A stretch of DNA of 64,000 bases from Nitratireductor sp. XY-223. GTDB lineage: Bacteria; Pseudomonadota; Alphaproteobacteria; Rhizobiales; Rhizobiaceae. The DNA is taken from NCBI RefSeq assembly GCF_004959855.1, contig NZ_SPNT01000003.1:548619-612618 (forward strand), written 5' to 3'. The notes under the pieces were generated by a model. The model was not told where the DNA came from, did not search any database, and saw only the letters and a program-made list of their open reading frames with translations. The position numbers and the translations under genes are program-made. Below, in pieces: positions 16,920 through 26,106 of the stretch. Positions within the stretch are counted from its first letter, which is position 1, and each line of letters begins with the position of its first letter.

Positions 16920-17011
16920 GCGAATGATAACCCATGGGGTCAGCGAACGCCCCGTGAGGCGACAGCCCAAGATTCGTATCCGACCACAACCGAACAAGGG
17001 AAGGATGCGCC

Positions 17012-17830
17012 ATGCCGTCGCCAACCGAAATCACGGTCCCACAACTTTCACGTCTCATCGGAACGCCGGACGCTCCGGCGATCGTCGACGTCCGTGTTGA
17101 CGAGGACTTCGACGCCGATCCGCGGCTGATCCCATCAGCCAAACGGCATCCGTTCGACCGCATGGACACGCTCGCGCCGCGCCTTGCGGGACGGCGTGTT
17201 GTCGTCTCATGCCAGAAGGGGCTGAAACTCAGCCAGGGGGCCGCGGCCGTGCTGCGCGACCATGGCCTGTCCGCCGAGACCCTCCAGGGCGGCTTTGTCG
17301 CCTGGCGCGACGCCGCATTGCCGTTGATCCCGACCGGAAAACTACCGGAGGCAAATCGGGAAGGCCGGACTGTCTGGGTGACACGGCACAGACCGAAGAT
17401 CGACCGTATCGCCTGTCCATGGCTGATCCGGCGCTTTGTCGACCCGAACGCGCAGTTCCTCTTCGTCGCCCCGTCCGAGGTCCTGGCGGTCGCCGATCGG
17501 TTCGAAGCGACGCCTTTCGACGTGGAGGACGTGTTCTGGAGCCACCGCGGCGAGAAGTGTACGTTCGATGCGATGGTCGAGGAATTCGCGCTTGCGACCG
17601 AGCCGCTGGAGCGGCTGGCGACGATCGTGCGCGGCGCCGATACGAACCGGCACGATCTTGCGCCGGAGGCCTCGGGGCTGCTTGCCGCGTCCCTCGGCCT
17701 GTCGCGCATGTACCGTGACGACCTCGAGCAGCTTGAGGCGGGGATGCTCCTTTACGATGCCTTCTACCGCTGGTGCCGGGACGCGACAGACGAGGGCCAC
17801 GACTGGCCAGCCGCAGTGACGAGGAACTGA
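17012..17830 (+). CDS. chrB: Rhodanese plus ChrB C-terminal domain, chromate resistance protein
   Basis: A 272-residue cytosolic protein. Residues about 5-105 form a rhodanese domain with the active loop SCQKGLKLS. Residues about 115-265 form the ChrB C-terminal domain (TRHRPKIDRIACPWLIRRFVDP in overview, then GEKCTFDAMVEEF). It differs from classic ChrB, whose N-terminus is a regulator domain, so the symbol is tentative. GGGAAGG lies upstream of the ATG. The gene starts the unit chrB-chrA-VOC, with chrA three bases downstream. A role in chromate response or sulfate/sulfur handling follows from the partner. Confidence 0.82.
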   Translation: MPSPTEITVPQLSRLIGTPDAPAIVDVRVDEDFDADPRLIPSAKRHPFDRMDTLAPRLAGRRVVVSCQKGLKLSQGAAAVLRDHGLSAETLQGGFVAWRDAALPLIPTGKLPEANREGRTVWVTRHRPKIDRIACPWLIRRFVDPNAQFLFVAPSEVLAVADRFEATPFDVEDVFWSHRGEKCTFDAMVEEFALATEPLERLATIVRGADTNRHDLAPEASGLLAASLGLSRMYRDDLEQLEAGMLLYDAFYRWCRDATDEGHDWPAAVTRN

Positions 17831-17833
17831 GGT

Positions 17834-19129
17834 ATGACGGCTTCCGACATGCCAGGTGCCGCGGCCGGTGACGGTACTTCGCTCTCCGAAGCAACGGCTG
17901 CCTTTGCCCGCATCGGCATCCTCTCCTTTGGCGGTCCGGCCGCGCAGATCGCGCTCATGCACCGCGTTCTGGTCGAGGAGAAGAAATGGCTGTCTGAGCG
18001 TCTGTATCTGAACGCGCTGAGCTTTTGCATGCTGCTTCCCGGTCCCGAGGCCATGCAGCTTGCCACCTATGCCGGGTGGCGCCTGCACGGGGTCGTCGGC
18101 GGTCTGATCGCAGGCTTGCTGTTCGTCCTGCCGGGCGCCGCCGTCATGCTGGCACTTGCCGTAATCTATGCGCTTGTCGGCGATGTGCCGCTGGTGAGCG
18201 CGCTGTTCCTCGGCATCAAGGCGGCGGTGCTGGTCATTGTGGTGGAGGCCCTTCTGCGGGTTGCCAAGAAGGCTTTGCACCTGCCGCGACACTGGATGAT
18301 CGCGGCGTTGGCCTTTGTCGGCATCTTCTTTTTGAACCTGCCGTTCCCGCTGATCATTCTGGCGGCGGCGCTCTACGGGTTCCTTGCCGGTTCCGACCCG
18401 GCCGATCATGAAGACCACGCCGCCCGCCGCGTTCCGACCATGAGCACCCTGCGTACTGTCGTGCTGTGGCTCGCTGTCTGGTGGCTGCCGCTCCTTGCCG
18501 TCGGCGCGCTATCGGGCGAGCCGATACTGGCCGAACTCGGCCGATTCTTCTCCAAGCTTGCGGTCGTCACCTTCGGCGGCGCCTACGCGGTGCTTGCCTA
18601 TATGGCGCAGGATGTCGTCAACCAGTACGGCTGGCTTTCGGCGGGCGCGATGATGGACGGTCTCGGGCTTGCCGAGACGACGCCGGGACCGCTGATCCTC
18701 GTGACAGAGTTTGTCGGCTTCCTGTCGGCCTTCGGCGAAGGCGGCATCGCGCTCGGGATTGCCGGCGCGGCTGTGACGCTTTGGGCGACCTTCGCACCGT
18801 GCTTCCTGTGGATCTTCGCCGGCGCACCCTATATCGACTGGATCGGGGCACAGCCGCGACTGCGCGGCGCGCTTTCCGGCATCACCGCCGCCGTCGTCGG
18901 CGTCATCCTCAACCTCTCCATATGGTTCGCGCTGCACGTGGCCTTTTCGCAGGTGTCCGCCGAGCGTTACGGGCCGGTGACGCTGTGGCAGCCGGAGGTG
19001 GCGACACTGGACTGGCGTGTCATCATCCTTGCCGTCCTTTCCGGCGTGCTCCTGCTGCGCCTGCACTGGGACATATTGCGGGTCCTGGCGATTTCCGCCG
19101 CCTGCGGTCTGCTGCTGAGCTATGTCTGA
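17834..19129 (+). CDS. chrA: Chromate transporter ChrA (long, two-domain CHR family)
   Basis: A 431-residue inner-membrane protein made of two homologous CHR halves. The first has FARIGILSFGGPAAQIALMHR and CMLLPGPEAMQLATYAGW; the second has KLAVVTFGGAYAVLAYMAQD and GLAETTPGPLILVTEFVGF. Duplicate FGG and PGP motifs mark long-chain CHR proteins, which export chromate in exchange for protons. The start lies three bases after the ChrB-like stop and the stop overlaps the next gene by eight bases, so the three genes form one operon. Confidence 0.92.
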   Translation: MTASDMPGAAAGDGTSLSEATAAFARIGILSFGGPAAQIALMHRVLVEEKKWLSERLYLNALSFCMLLPGPEAMQLATYAGWRLHGVVGGLIAGLLFVLPGAAVMLALAVIYALVGDVPLVSALFLGIKAAVLVIVVEALLRVAKKALHLPRHWMIAALAFVGIFFLNLPFPLIILAAALYGFLAGSDPADHEDHAARRVPTMSTLRTVVLWLAVWWLPLLAVGALSGEPILAELGRFFSKLAVVTFGGAYAVLAYMAQDVVNQYGWLSAGAMMDGLGLAETTPGPLILVTEFVGFLSAFGEGGIALGIAGAAVTLWATFAPCFLWIFAGAPYIDWIGAQPRLRGALSGITAAVVGVILNLSIWFALHVAFSQVSAERYGPVTLWQPEVATLDWRVIILAVLSGVLLLRLHWDILRVLAISAACGLLLSYV

Positions 19130-19916
19130 TCAATCACCGAAAGGGCCGGAAAATGTCATCGCCCGTCACTGCCTTCGTGTTCGGGATCCGGCCGAACAGG
19201 TTGATTTTTATTGCAAAGTGCTGGGCATGCGGAACTTCGGAACCGCCGACGAGCCGCTACTCGGTTACGACAGTGAACAATGTCTGTTGGAACTGCTGGA
19301 CGGCGCGGACGAACCTTACGTCGCGCGGACGGACGGACTTTACTGGAAAATCGGCATCACGCTGCGCGACCTCGATCATGCTGTTAATCACCTCAAGCAA
19401 AGCGGCCTTGCCGTCAGCGAGCCGCGGCAGTTCGGCGATATCGGCTATATGAGTCACCTGCGCGATCCGGCCGGATTCGCGATCGAGCTGCTACAGCACG
19501 GCTTTAAGGGCAGGGCGCAACCGGCAGGGACGGGCCATCCGGTCGGCGGACAGGCCACGCTCGCCCACATCACGCTGCGGGTGAACGATATTGCTGCCGC
19601 CCGGGCCGATCTGGAGGGTCGGCTGGGCATGCGGCTGATTTCGGTCCAGCCGGTGACGGACTACGGGTTTTGCCTCTATTTCTTTTGCTGGAGTGATGAG
19701 GTTCTACCGGACCCGGATCTTGAATCAGTCGCCAATCGGGAGTGGCTTTGGGCGCGCCCCTATGCGCTGCTTGAACTGCAGCATGTTCCTGGCGGAACAA
19801 TATCCGAGCCGGACAGCGGGCGCGACGAAGCCGGATTTGCAGGCTTCGGATGGCGTAGCGACATTGGCGGAAGCCGTCATTATCTGCGCCCGGACGACAT
19901 GCTCGGCTGGCTCTGA
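19122..19916 (+). CDS. Double VOC-domain (glyoxalase-fold) protein
   Basis: A 264-residue cytosolic protein with two VOC modules: residues about 14-130 (HCLRVRDPAEQVDFYCKVLGM, ending FAIELLQHG) and about 150-264 (AHITLRVNDIAAARADLEGRLGM). The first module is close to lactoylglutathione lyases in layout, with His and Glu ligand candidates. The start overlaps the end of chrA by eight bases. A link between the VOC protein and chromate, for example removal of oxidative or carbonyl damage, is inferred from the coupling only. Confidence 0.82.
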   Translation: MSDQSPKGPENVIARHCLRVRDPAEQVDFYCKVLGMRNFGTADEPLLGYDSEQCLLELLDGADEPYVARTDGLYWKIGITLRDLDHAVNHLKQSGLAVSEPRQFGDIGYMSHLRDPAGFAIELLQHGFKGRAQPAGTGHPVGGQATLAHITLRVNDIAAARADLEGRLGMRLISVQPVTDYGFCLYFFCWSDEVLPDPDLESVANREWLWARPYALLELQHVPGGTISEPDSGRDEAGFAGFGWRSDIGGSRHYLRPDDMLGWL

Positions 19917-19927
19917 CGGTTCCGAAA

Positions 19928-20737
19928 TTATCCGGCCGGAGACTGCAGTGTTCTCCATCTGCCGGGCGACAGGCCGAAGGCGCCGCGGAATTGCCGGGTC
20001 ATATGGCTCTGATCCGCGAAACACGACAACAGCGCGGCGTCCGCCAGCGACTTGCCGTCCCGGATATGACCCATTGCGATGTCGAGCCGTCGCAGCGTGA
20101 CAAACCGGTGCGGCGACACGCCGAACGCCCGCCGGAATTGCCGGGCCAGAGAGAACCGGTCGAAACCGTGCACGACTTCGAGCTCGGTCATAGAAACCGA
20201 CCGCGGCGCCAACTCGAGCAGATGATCGCGAACGCGCCGCATCGCCGGCCGATCCACCTTTGCGTATGGCAGTCTCGCGGAGCACGCATGCATGGCGTCG
20301 GCAAGCCGTGTGAGCGCGCCCGCCTCGAACAGCGGGTCGCCGTTTTCAGCCGTGTCCGGAAAGAAACCCCCGATCGCGTCTACGAGTTCGGCTCGTTTGC
20401 AGGCGGCCAAATCCACAAATGGCAGGCTGCCGTCGCCCAGCGCTTCCGAGATCCGCTGCGGATCGATATAGGCGATCCGGTAGCCATAGCCGCGGTCGTC
20501 GCCTTGCCGGCCGTCATGCACTTCGTCCGGATGAAGAACGAACACGTCCCCCGGCAGCGAGTATCGGCCCTTTCCCCGGTACCGGAATGTCTGGACGCCG
20601 CGGGTCGTATAGCCGACCGCATAGGTGTCGTGGCGATGCGGCGAGAACGCGATATCTCGGAAAAAGGCTCGCGCCCGGTCAACACCCGGCGCAGCGGCGC
20701 GATGCTCAAAAGTGCTTTGCGGTCGTTCCGTGGTCAT
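19928..20737 (-). CDS. AraC-family regulator
   Basis: A 269-residue protein: an N-terminal AraC cupin-like sensor (FSPHRHDTYAVGYTTRGVQTFRYRGKG, LHPDEVHDG) and a C-terminal double helix-turn-helix (FDRFSLARQFRRAFGVSPHRFVT; DQSHMTRQFRGAFGLSPGRWR). ATG 20737 is used; a GTG lies two codons earlier. It is divergent from the LysE gene at 20808, a common AraC-LysE pairing in which the regulator turns on the exporter in response to the exported compound. Confidence 0.9.
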   Translation of the reverse strand: MTTERPQSTFEHRAAAPGVDRARAFFRDIAFSPHRHDTYAVGYTTRGVQTFRYRGKGRYSLPGDVFVLHPDEVHDGRQGDDRGYGYRIAYIDPQRISEALGDGSLPFVDLAACKRAELVDAIGGFFPDTAENGDPLFEAGALTRLADAMHACSARLPYAKVDRPAMRRVRDHLLELAPRSVSMTELEVVHGFDRFSLARQFRRAFGVSPHRFVTLRRLDIAMGHIRDGKSLADAALLSCFADQSHMTRQFRGAFGLSPGRWRTLQSPAG

Positions 20738-20807
20738 CTGCACGATCGTTCAAGACGCATTTTACAGGCGGCGGCTATTTTCTTTCCGTTTGTAACCGGA
20801 GGCAACG

Positions 20808-21404
20808 GTGGGCGAGTATATTCTGCTGATTGCGGCGGCGTTTCCCCTGATGGGCAGCCCCGGTCCGGCAACCATGAGCCTGGCTGCGATCGGCGCTGCT
20901 TACGGGGCCCGGCGCGGTTTGCTTTACCTGCTTGGCATCATCGCCGGAACAGCGACCGTACTGATCCTGGTCGCGACCGGCGTATCGGGATTGATCACCG
21001 CGCAGCCGGCGCTCGTGGGCGTGATCACTGCCGCAGCGACGGCCTACATACTCTATCTCGCATACCGCATAGCGACGGCGCCGGTCGGGAGCGCGGATCC
21101 GTCCTTATCCGCATCACCGTCGGTTTACGGCGGATTCATGCTCGCGCTCGCCAATCCGAAGGCGTTTGCTGCCATCGGCGCCGTCTACTCGGGCCGGCAG
21201 CTCGTCCCATCCAGCCTGCTGCACGATGCCATGGCTAAATTTGCCGTGCTCTTTGCCGTCATTGTCATCGTGAATTCGGCCTGGCTGCTGTTCGGATCGG
21301 CCTTTTCCGGTCTGCTTCGGGACCCGAAGCTGGGGCGGATTGCCAATATCGTGTTTGCGCTGCTGCTTGTTGCCTCTGTGGCACTGGCCGTCTTTGTCGC
21401 CTGA
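20808..21404 (+). CDS. LysE-family exporter
   Basis: A 198-residue membrane protein starting at GTG 20808, six bases after GGAGG. It has the LysE pattern: MGSPGPATMSLAAIGAAYGARRG near the start and MLALANPKAFAAIGAVYSG in the middle, with six hydrophobic segments. It is one of three LysE-type exporters in the window and diverges from its likely AraC regulator, 70 bases away. Substrate not deducible. Confidence 0.88.
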   Translation: MGEYILLIAAAFPLMGSPGPATMSLAAIGAAYGARRGLLYLLGIIAGTATVLILVATGVSGLITAQPALVGVITAAATAYILYLAYRIATAPVGSADPSLSASPSVYGGFMLALANPKAFAAIGAVYSGRQLVPSSLLHDAMAKFAVLFAVIVIVNSAWLLFGSAFSGLLRDPKLGRIANIVFALLLVASVALAVFVA

Positions 21405-21435
21405 CCGGCAGAATTCCGGATCGTTCGGCAGGCGG

Positions 21436-22812
21436 TCACGGAAAAGCGAACCAGGACACGTCCAGGTTCCGGCCCCTGAACGGTGCCTCCAATATTTCAG
21501 AGCTGCCGAGGCAGAGTTTCGCAAAATCGCAATCCTTCAGCCGCTCGGCGCCCCACGCGGAGGCCCCATCCATGGAATTCCAAGGTGACCGGTCGCCGTC
21601 GCGCCAGAGGATTCCGCCCGGCCCCATGCCGAAATGAAGGGCCACCTGGACATCGAAATCCGGGCCGCTTTCGAATGTCGGCCCGTGCCAATAGTGCGGG
21701 CTTCGATCCGCCTGCGGCTGCAGGCTCACGGTCAGACGGCGGCTCCGTCCGACAAGGCCGATCCACAAGGATGTGTAGGCTCCGGTTTTTGACGGCGCGG
21801 CAAGCAGTTTCTGGGGTTCACCGCTGTAGCCGGCGGCCAGGTCGCCGCGCAGGCGCCAAACAATGAATCGATCCGGGCCGGCTTGACCGGCCGGGATGCT
21901 GAATTGCCGATCCGGCCAACCTGCGGAGGACGGCACGTCAGGCGGCCAGTTCAGCCGCTCGCGCACGACGCCGGCCTCATCGACAACCTGATAGCGCAGC
22001 CCGTTGCCGTCGACGCAGGCCTGGACGAAATGGTGATACTCGAACTCCCGCGGCGAAAGATGCGCCGTTCCGGCGCCGCCGGTCGTGATCTGCAGCACCC
22101 CCCGATGGACCTGTACGTCGAAAGCGAGGATATGGCTGCACAGATAGGCGGTGACGTCGTGCCTCACCAGCAGGTCCCGGAAAGGCGCGGCGTATTCGTC
22201 GCCGATCGTGCGCTGGTAGGGTCCTGAATAGCCATTGACCGGGAACACCGGGTGATGGCCGGCAACGAATTTCCAGCGCGCGTCCGCGTTCGAATTGAGC
22301 ACCTCGGCGAGCCATTCGGTCTCCACATGACCCTCTCCACCCAGACCGCGCCACATCGTGTTGACGAAGATCATCAAGAGGTCGCCGCGCCGGACGAAAT
22401 AGGAGAGCGCCTTCTGTTCCGCCGGACCGTTTTGCGGCAGGTGCGCATGCGTTTCCTGATAAACCCGCTCGCTCAAGGCGTTGAAGACCGTGTGGTTTCC
22501 GGTGGTGTTGTAAATCGGGATGTTCGGATCCCGGAAGCGGCGCATTTCTGTGCCGTCCCAGTGCCGCCACTGTGCTTCGAGGGCCTTCTCGTCGTTGACC
22601 AGACCCATGATCTCATCACCAAGGAAGGCAATGAACTCGGGCGCCGGTGTCATCCGGGAGATGACGGAATTAACCCGCGCCAGCGTTGCTTCATGGGCTG
22701 TTCCCGGAACTCCGGAGCAGCTGTCTCCGCAGACGACAAACTGGTGGCCCGATCCTTGAGGAACGAGGGACCTGATTGGAGTTCGGTTCTTGTCGCCGGG
22801 TCCGGATTGCAT
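21436..22812 (-). CDS. Calcineurin-like metallophosphoesterase
   Basis: A 458-residue protein from ATG 22812; a longer start at 22872 has no clear leader. The metallophosphoesterase signature is spread over the first half: FVVCGDSCSG, FIAFLGDEI, TTGNHTVF and VAGHHPVFP, giving the Asp, Asn and His ligands of a di-metal centre. The C-terminal 180 residues form a second, beta-rich part of unknown role. There is no signal peptide, so the enzyme should act in the cytosol. Phosphodiester or phosphomonoester substrates cannot be told apart. Confidence 0.82.
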   Translation of the reverse strand: MQSGPGDKNRTPIRSLVPQGSGHQFVVCGDSCSGVPGTAHEATLARVNSVISRMTPAPEFIAFLGDEIMGLVNDEKALEAQWRHWDGTEMRRFRDPNIPIYNTTGNHTVFNALSERVYQETHAHLPQNGPAEQKALSYFVRRGDLLMIFVNTMWRGLGGEGHVETEWLAEVLNSNADARWKFVAGHHPVFPVNGYSGPYQRTIGDEYAAPFRDLLVRHDVTAYLCSHILAFDVQVHRGVLQITTGGAGTAHLSPREFEYHHFVQACVDGNGLRYQVVDEAGVVRERLNWPPDVPSSAGWPDRQFSIPAGQAGPDRFIVWRLRGDLAAGYSGEPQKLLAAPSKTGAYTSLWIGLVGRSRRLTVSLQPQADRSPHYWHGPTFESGPDFDVQVALHFGMGPGGILWRDGDRSPWNSMDGASAWGAERLKDCDFAKLCLGSSEILEAPFRGRNLDVSWFAFP

Positions 22813-22896
22813 CGCCTGCACAGTCGTTGATCGAAAAAACCCGCAGTTTATCCGAATTCCTCCGATGCTCAATCGGCGGGGCGCAGGATCAAATAT

Positions 22897-23481
22897 TCAC
22901 CGCGCCGCGCGACCCAGCGCCCGCATCTTGTCCAGCCAGGTCTGACGCCTGGCATCGCTTGCCTGTTCAACCATGCCGAACAGGGTGCTGCGTATCGGGC
23001 CGATTCCGACAAATCCGAGGATGTTGCGCTGCAGGTTTTTCAGGCTGTGCGCCATGAAAAAGTAGCGGTAGGCGAGGGCGGGCATGCCCATGGTGACGAC
23101 GATGCGCGCCGATTTACCTTTCAGCTTCGCCTTCGGGAATGAGTCGCCCTCGCTCATGACGACGCCGGGCCTGAAAACCTGCTCCAGAAATCCCTTCAGG
23201 AGCGCCGGCATGGTTCCAAGCCAGAGCGGATAGATGAATACGATGTGATCGGCTTCGAGACAGGATTTCTGCGCATCGACCAGGCCCTGCGGCGTTCCGG
23301 CCGCCCCGGCGTTCCATTCCGACTGGCTGCGCAGCAGCGGAAAATCCAGATTGCCGACGGAAATCATGGTGACGGTGTGCCCGGCGCCCTCGGCGCCTTC
23401 CGAATAGGCGTCTCCCAGTGCGTGACAGAGCCGGTTGCCGCCCGGATCCGGGTGTCCCTGTATGATTGCGATCTTCGCCAT
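22897..23481 (-). CDS. Flavodoxin-fold NAD(P)H oxidoreductase, KefF/MdaB type
   Basis: A 194-residue protein with a flavodoxin-like fold. The FMN or FAD phosphate loop is IQGHPDPGGNRLCHAL, and the later YPLWLGTMPALLKGFLEQVF is characteristic of the NQO1/KefF/MdaB group of quinone reductases. The family reduces quinones with two electrons. Single gene, between the metallophosphoesterase and a divergent sugar acetyltransferase. Confidence 0.85.
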   Translation of the reverse strand: MAKIAIIQGHPDPGGNRLCHALGDAYSEGAEGAGHTVTMISVGNLDFPLLRSQSEWNAGAAGTPQGLVDAQKSCLEADHIVFIYPLWLGTMPALLKGFLEQVFRPGVVMSEGDSFPKAKLKGKSARIVVTMGMPALAYRYFFMAHSLKNLQRNILGFVGIGPIRSTLFGMVEQASDARRQTWLDKMRALGRAAR

Positions 23482-23594
23482 GATCCCGTGCCTTCCTTGG
23501 CTGGACAGCTATCAAAATAGAGGACAAACAGCCGCGCGTTCTTGACCCAACGCAAACCATCGCGAAGTCTGTTCCAGGAACAGTGGAAGGGCCA

Positions 23595-24149
23595 ATGGCG
23601 ACAGAACGCGAGAAAATGCAGGCCGGGCAGATGTATTGCTGCGTGGACGAAGAGCTGGATGGCCTTCGGCAGCAAACCTATACCGCTGTTCACCGTCACA
23701 ACACGATGAGCCCCCGGGAGCGTGGCGATATCGCGCCGGAACTCAGGGCCCTCTTCGGCAAGGCGGGCGAGGGTATCCGCCTCGAGGCGCCGTTTCATTG
23801 CGTCTACGGCTACAACCTTTATCTCGAAACACGCGTCTACATGAATGTCGGCTGCGTCATCCTCGACACGGCGCCGGTCCGGATCGGGACCGGTACGATG
23901 TTGGGGCCGGGCGTGCACATCTATTGTGCGGAACACAGCAAGGACGCAGTCGAGCGCGCCGCCGGTCTGGAGATCGCAAAGCCGGTCACGGTCGGCGCAA
24001 ATGTGTGGATCGGCGGCGGCGCAATCCTGCTCCCCGGCATCACGGTCGGCGACAACGCCATCATCGGGGCGGGCAGTGTGGTGACGCGCGACGTCTCGGC
24101 CGGCGCGACCGTCGTCGGCAACCCGGCCCGGCCGATCGGGTCGGCCTGA
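23595..24149 (+). CDS. Sugar O-acetyltransferase (maltose/galactoside/NodL type)
   Basis: A 184-residue protein from ATG 23595, with GGAAGGGCC just upstream favouring it over GTG or ATG codons further 5'. An N-terminal Mac domain (MATEREKMQAGQMY) is followed by a left-handed beta-helix of hexapeptide repeats (VRIGTGTMLGPGVHIY, PVTVGANVWIGGGAILLPGITVGDNAIIG in overview). The catalytic His is in YCAEHS. The family acetylates maltose, galactosides or Nod factors using acetyl-CoA; the acceptor is unknown. Confidence 0.88.
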   Translation: MATEREKMQAGQMYCCVDEELDGLRQQTYTAVHRHNTMSPRERGDIAPELRALFGKAGEGIRLEAPFHCVYGYNLYLETRVYMNVGCVILDTAPVRIGTGTMLGPGVHIYCAEHSKDAVERAAGLEIAKPVTVGANVWIGGGAILLPGITVGDNAIIGAGSVVTRDVSAGATVVGNPARPIGSA

Positions 24150-24305
24150 CGGGTTTGCGCACGCCGGCGCCGGCGGTCACGAATGAATACACGTAATAAA
24201 AATTGCTCACGGACTATAGTACGGCGTAGACATAATTGGTGATCAATAGTAGGATGCAATTACTGGTTTAGCTGAAATACTGATAAAATACTGCGGAGTG
24301 ACCTT

Positions 24306-26084
24306 GTGCCTGCAGTAAAAGTAACTTGCATCCATGGTGTTGGACACCATCCGAACGGCGGAGCGTGGCAGGACAACTGGGAAGCCGCGCTCGATCGCTC
24401 GCTCGCCCGGCTCGGCAAGCCGGTCGAACTGGAAGTCGCCTATTTCCTCTACGACCACATCTTCGAGGCATTCAATATCACCCCGCAAAGCACGCTGGCG
24501 GCACTGACCAAGCTGGCCGCCAGCGGCCTTGTTCACGGCATCGGCGATCTGCTGTCGCCGAGGGAGCGCGCGCTGCCCCGGCCCGGCGCGCGCGCCGCGC
24601 GCGGTCTCAGCGACTCCGTTCGCTGGACCGCCGGAATGGTGGTTCAGTGGGCCGACAACATGGCGTTGCGCGAACAGCTCCGATCGGCACTTGAGGAGCA
24701 CATCAACGTGCTCGACCCGCAAGTGATATTTGCCCATTCCCTCGGCAGCCTGATCGCATACGACACGTTCCGGCATCCCGCGCACCGCACGCTGGTGAAG
24801 GACAGGACGTTCGTCAGCTTCGGCTCTCAGATCGGCAATCCCTTTGTCCGGGCCCAGTTCGCCGGCCGTATTCAGCCGTTGGACGGGGCCTATTGGTACC
24901 ATCTCTTCAACATTCACGACGATGTGCTGACGACCCGCATCCCACTCGCCGACGACGGTTTCGAAGAGGTCGACACGACGTTCGATATCCCGGGTGTGAC
25001 CGATCACTTCGCGCCGCGTTACCTGGAACATGAGGGCGTCACGCATTCGGTCTGGTCGGATCTGCTTTCAGGCAAGCGAGATCGCACCAAGGCACGCGCC
25101 GTGCGCGGCGAAGTGCGCCGCGGCGGCAGCCATGACCGGCGGGCGCTGATCATCGGCATCAATGCCTATGACGATCCTGAAATGCGGCTCGACGGCTGTG
25201 TCAACGACGCGTTCCTGATGAGCGAGCTGCTTCAGGAACACGGGTATGAGTCAGAGAACATCAGGCTGCTGCTCGATCACCGGGCGACGGCCGTCGAGAT
25301 CTGGCGGCGCCTGGAATGGCTGCTCGAGGGCACCAGGAAGGGTCAGCACCGGATCCTGTGCTTTTCCGGTCATGGCAGTCAACTCGCGGATTACGGCGCG
25401 GACGAGACGGTCGACCGCGTCGATGAGTGCCTGGTTCCCTACGACTTCGACTGGAGTCGCGAGCGCGCCATTACCGACGACCGGTTCCATGATCTCTACA
25501 GCCAGCTTCCCTACGGCGCGCACTTCACCGCGATCCTCGACTGCTGCCATTCCGGCGGCATGACAAGGGCGGGCGGCGCCAAGCCGCGCGGGCTGACGCC
25601 GCCGGACGACATCCGCCACCGGACCATGCGCTGGGATGCGAAGAACGGTGTTTGGGTCACGCGCCGGCCGCCGGATCAGAACCTGGATCTGGAGGGCAAC
25701 CGCGCCGTCAGGAAGATCGGCTATCTCGGCGAGGACGGTCAGCGGCGCCTGATGCGCTCGACCGACCTGCTGACCATGGATAACCGCGCCTTCAATGCCA
25801 AGTGCGAGGAACTGGAGCACCACGGACCCTATCTGCCCGTGATCCTGCAGGCCTGCCAGGAGCACCAGCTTGCCTATGAATACCGCCACGGCGTCACGTC
25901 CTACGGGGCGTTCTCCTATTCACTGGCGCGCATTCTGCGCGATCCGGACCATACTGGCGCCGATCTGGTGCGTCTGGAGCAGCTGACCACCCACCGTATC
26001 AAGCAGATCGCCGACAACCAGGTGCCCAATTTCGTGGCGCCCGGAATGCGCTACGACGAGCCGCTCTTCAACACCAAGAACTAG
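24306..26084 (+). CDS. Alpha/beta-hydrolase domain fused to a caspase-type (C14) peptidase
   Basis: A 592-residue protein from GTG 24306, seven bases after GGAG. Residues 1-250 look like an alpha/beta hydrolase: CIHGVGHH (8-15) for the oxyanion region, AHSLGS with Ser145 as nucleophile, and a late THSVW histidine. Residues about 277-590 are a caspase/metacaspase domain: DRRALIIGINAYDD, FSGHGSQ with His356 and LDCCHSGG with Cys414 as the dyad, followed by a late core element (LPVILQACQEHQLAYE). There is no signal peptide or membrane segment. The next gene, a matrixin-like protease, starts 22 bases downstream. The upstream 156 bases are A+T-rich. The pairing of a lipase-like domain with a caspase suggests a regulated effector, but function is unknown. 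Confidence 0.82.
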   Translation: MPAVKVTCIHGVGHHPNGGAWQDNWEAALDRSLARLGKPVELEVAYFLYDHIFEAFNITPQSTLAALTKLAASGLVHGIGDLLSPRERALPRPGARAARGLSDSVRWTAGMVVQWADNMALREQLRSALEEHINVLDPQVIFAHSLGSLIAYDTFRHPAHRTLVKDRTFVSFGSQIGNPFVRAQFAGRIQPLDGAYWYHLFNIHDDVLTTRIPLADDGFEEVDTTFDIPGVTDHFAPRYLEHEGVTHSVWSDLLSGKRDRTKARAVRGEVRRGGSHDRRALIIGINAYDDPEMRLDGCVNDAFLMSELLQEHGYESENIRLLLDHRATAVEIWRRLEWLLEGTRKGQHRILCFSGHGSQLADYGADETVDRVDECLVPYDFDWSRERAITDDRFHDLYSQLPYGAHFTAILDCCHSGGMTRAGGAKPRGLTPPDDIRHRTMRWDAKNGVWVTRRPPDQNLDLEGNRAVRKIGYLGEDGQRRLMRSTDLLTMDNRAFNAKCEELEHHGPYLPVILQACQEHQLAYEYRHGVTSYGAFSYSLARILRDPDHTGADLVRLEQLTTHRIKQIADNQVPNFVAPGMRYDEPLFNTKN

Positions 26085-26106
26085 CGAGACGCAGGAGGAA
26101 TTAGGC

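Noticed and set aside
16921-17011. Known riboswitch in the chr leader (fluoride, Mn, glycine or cobalamin types considered)
   Set aside because: The conserved cores of those classes are not present; only unassigned hairpins are visible.
24160-24180. GCCGGCGCCGGC palindrome after the acetyltransferase gene
   Set aside because: It is a simple GC repeat expected in this composition; no T tract or operator context.
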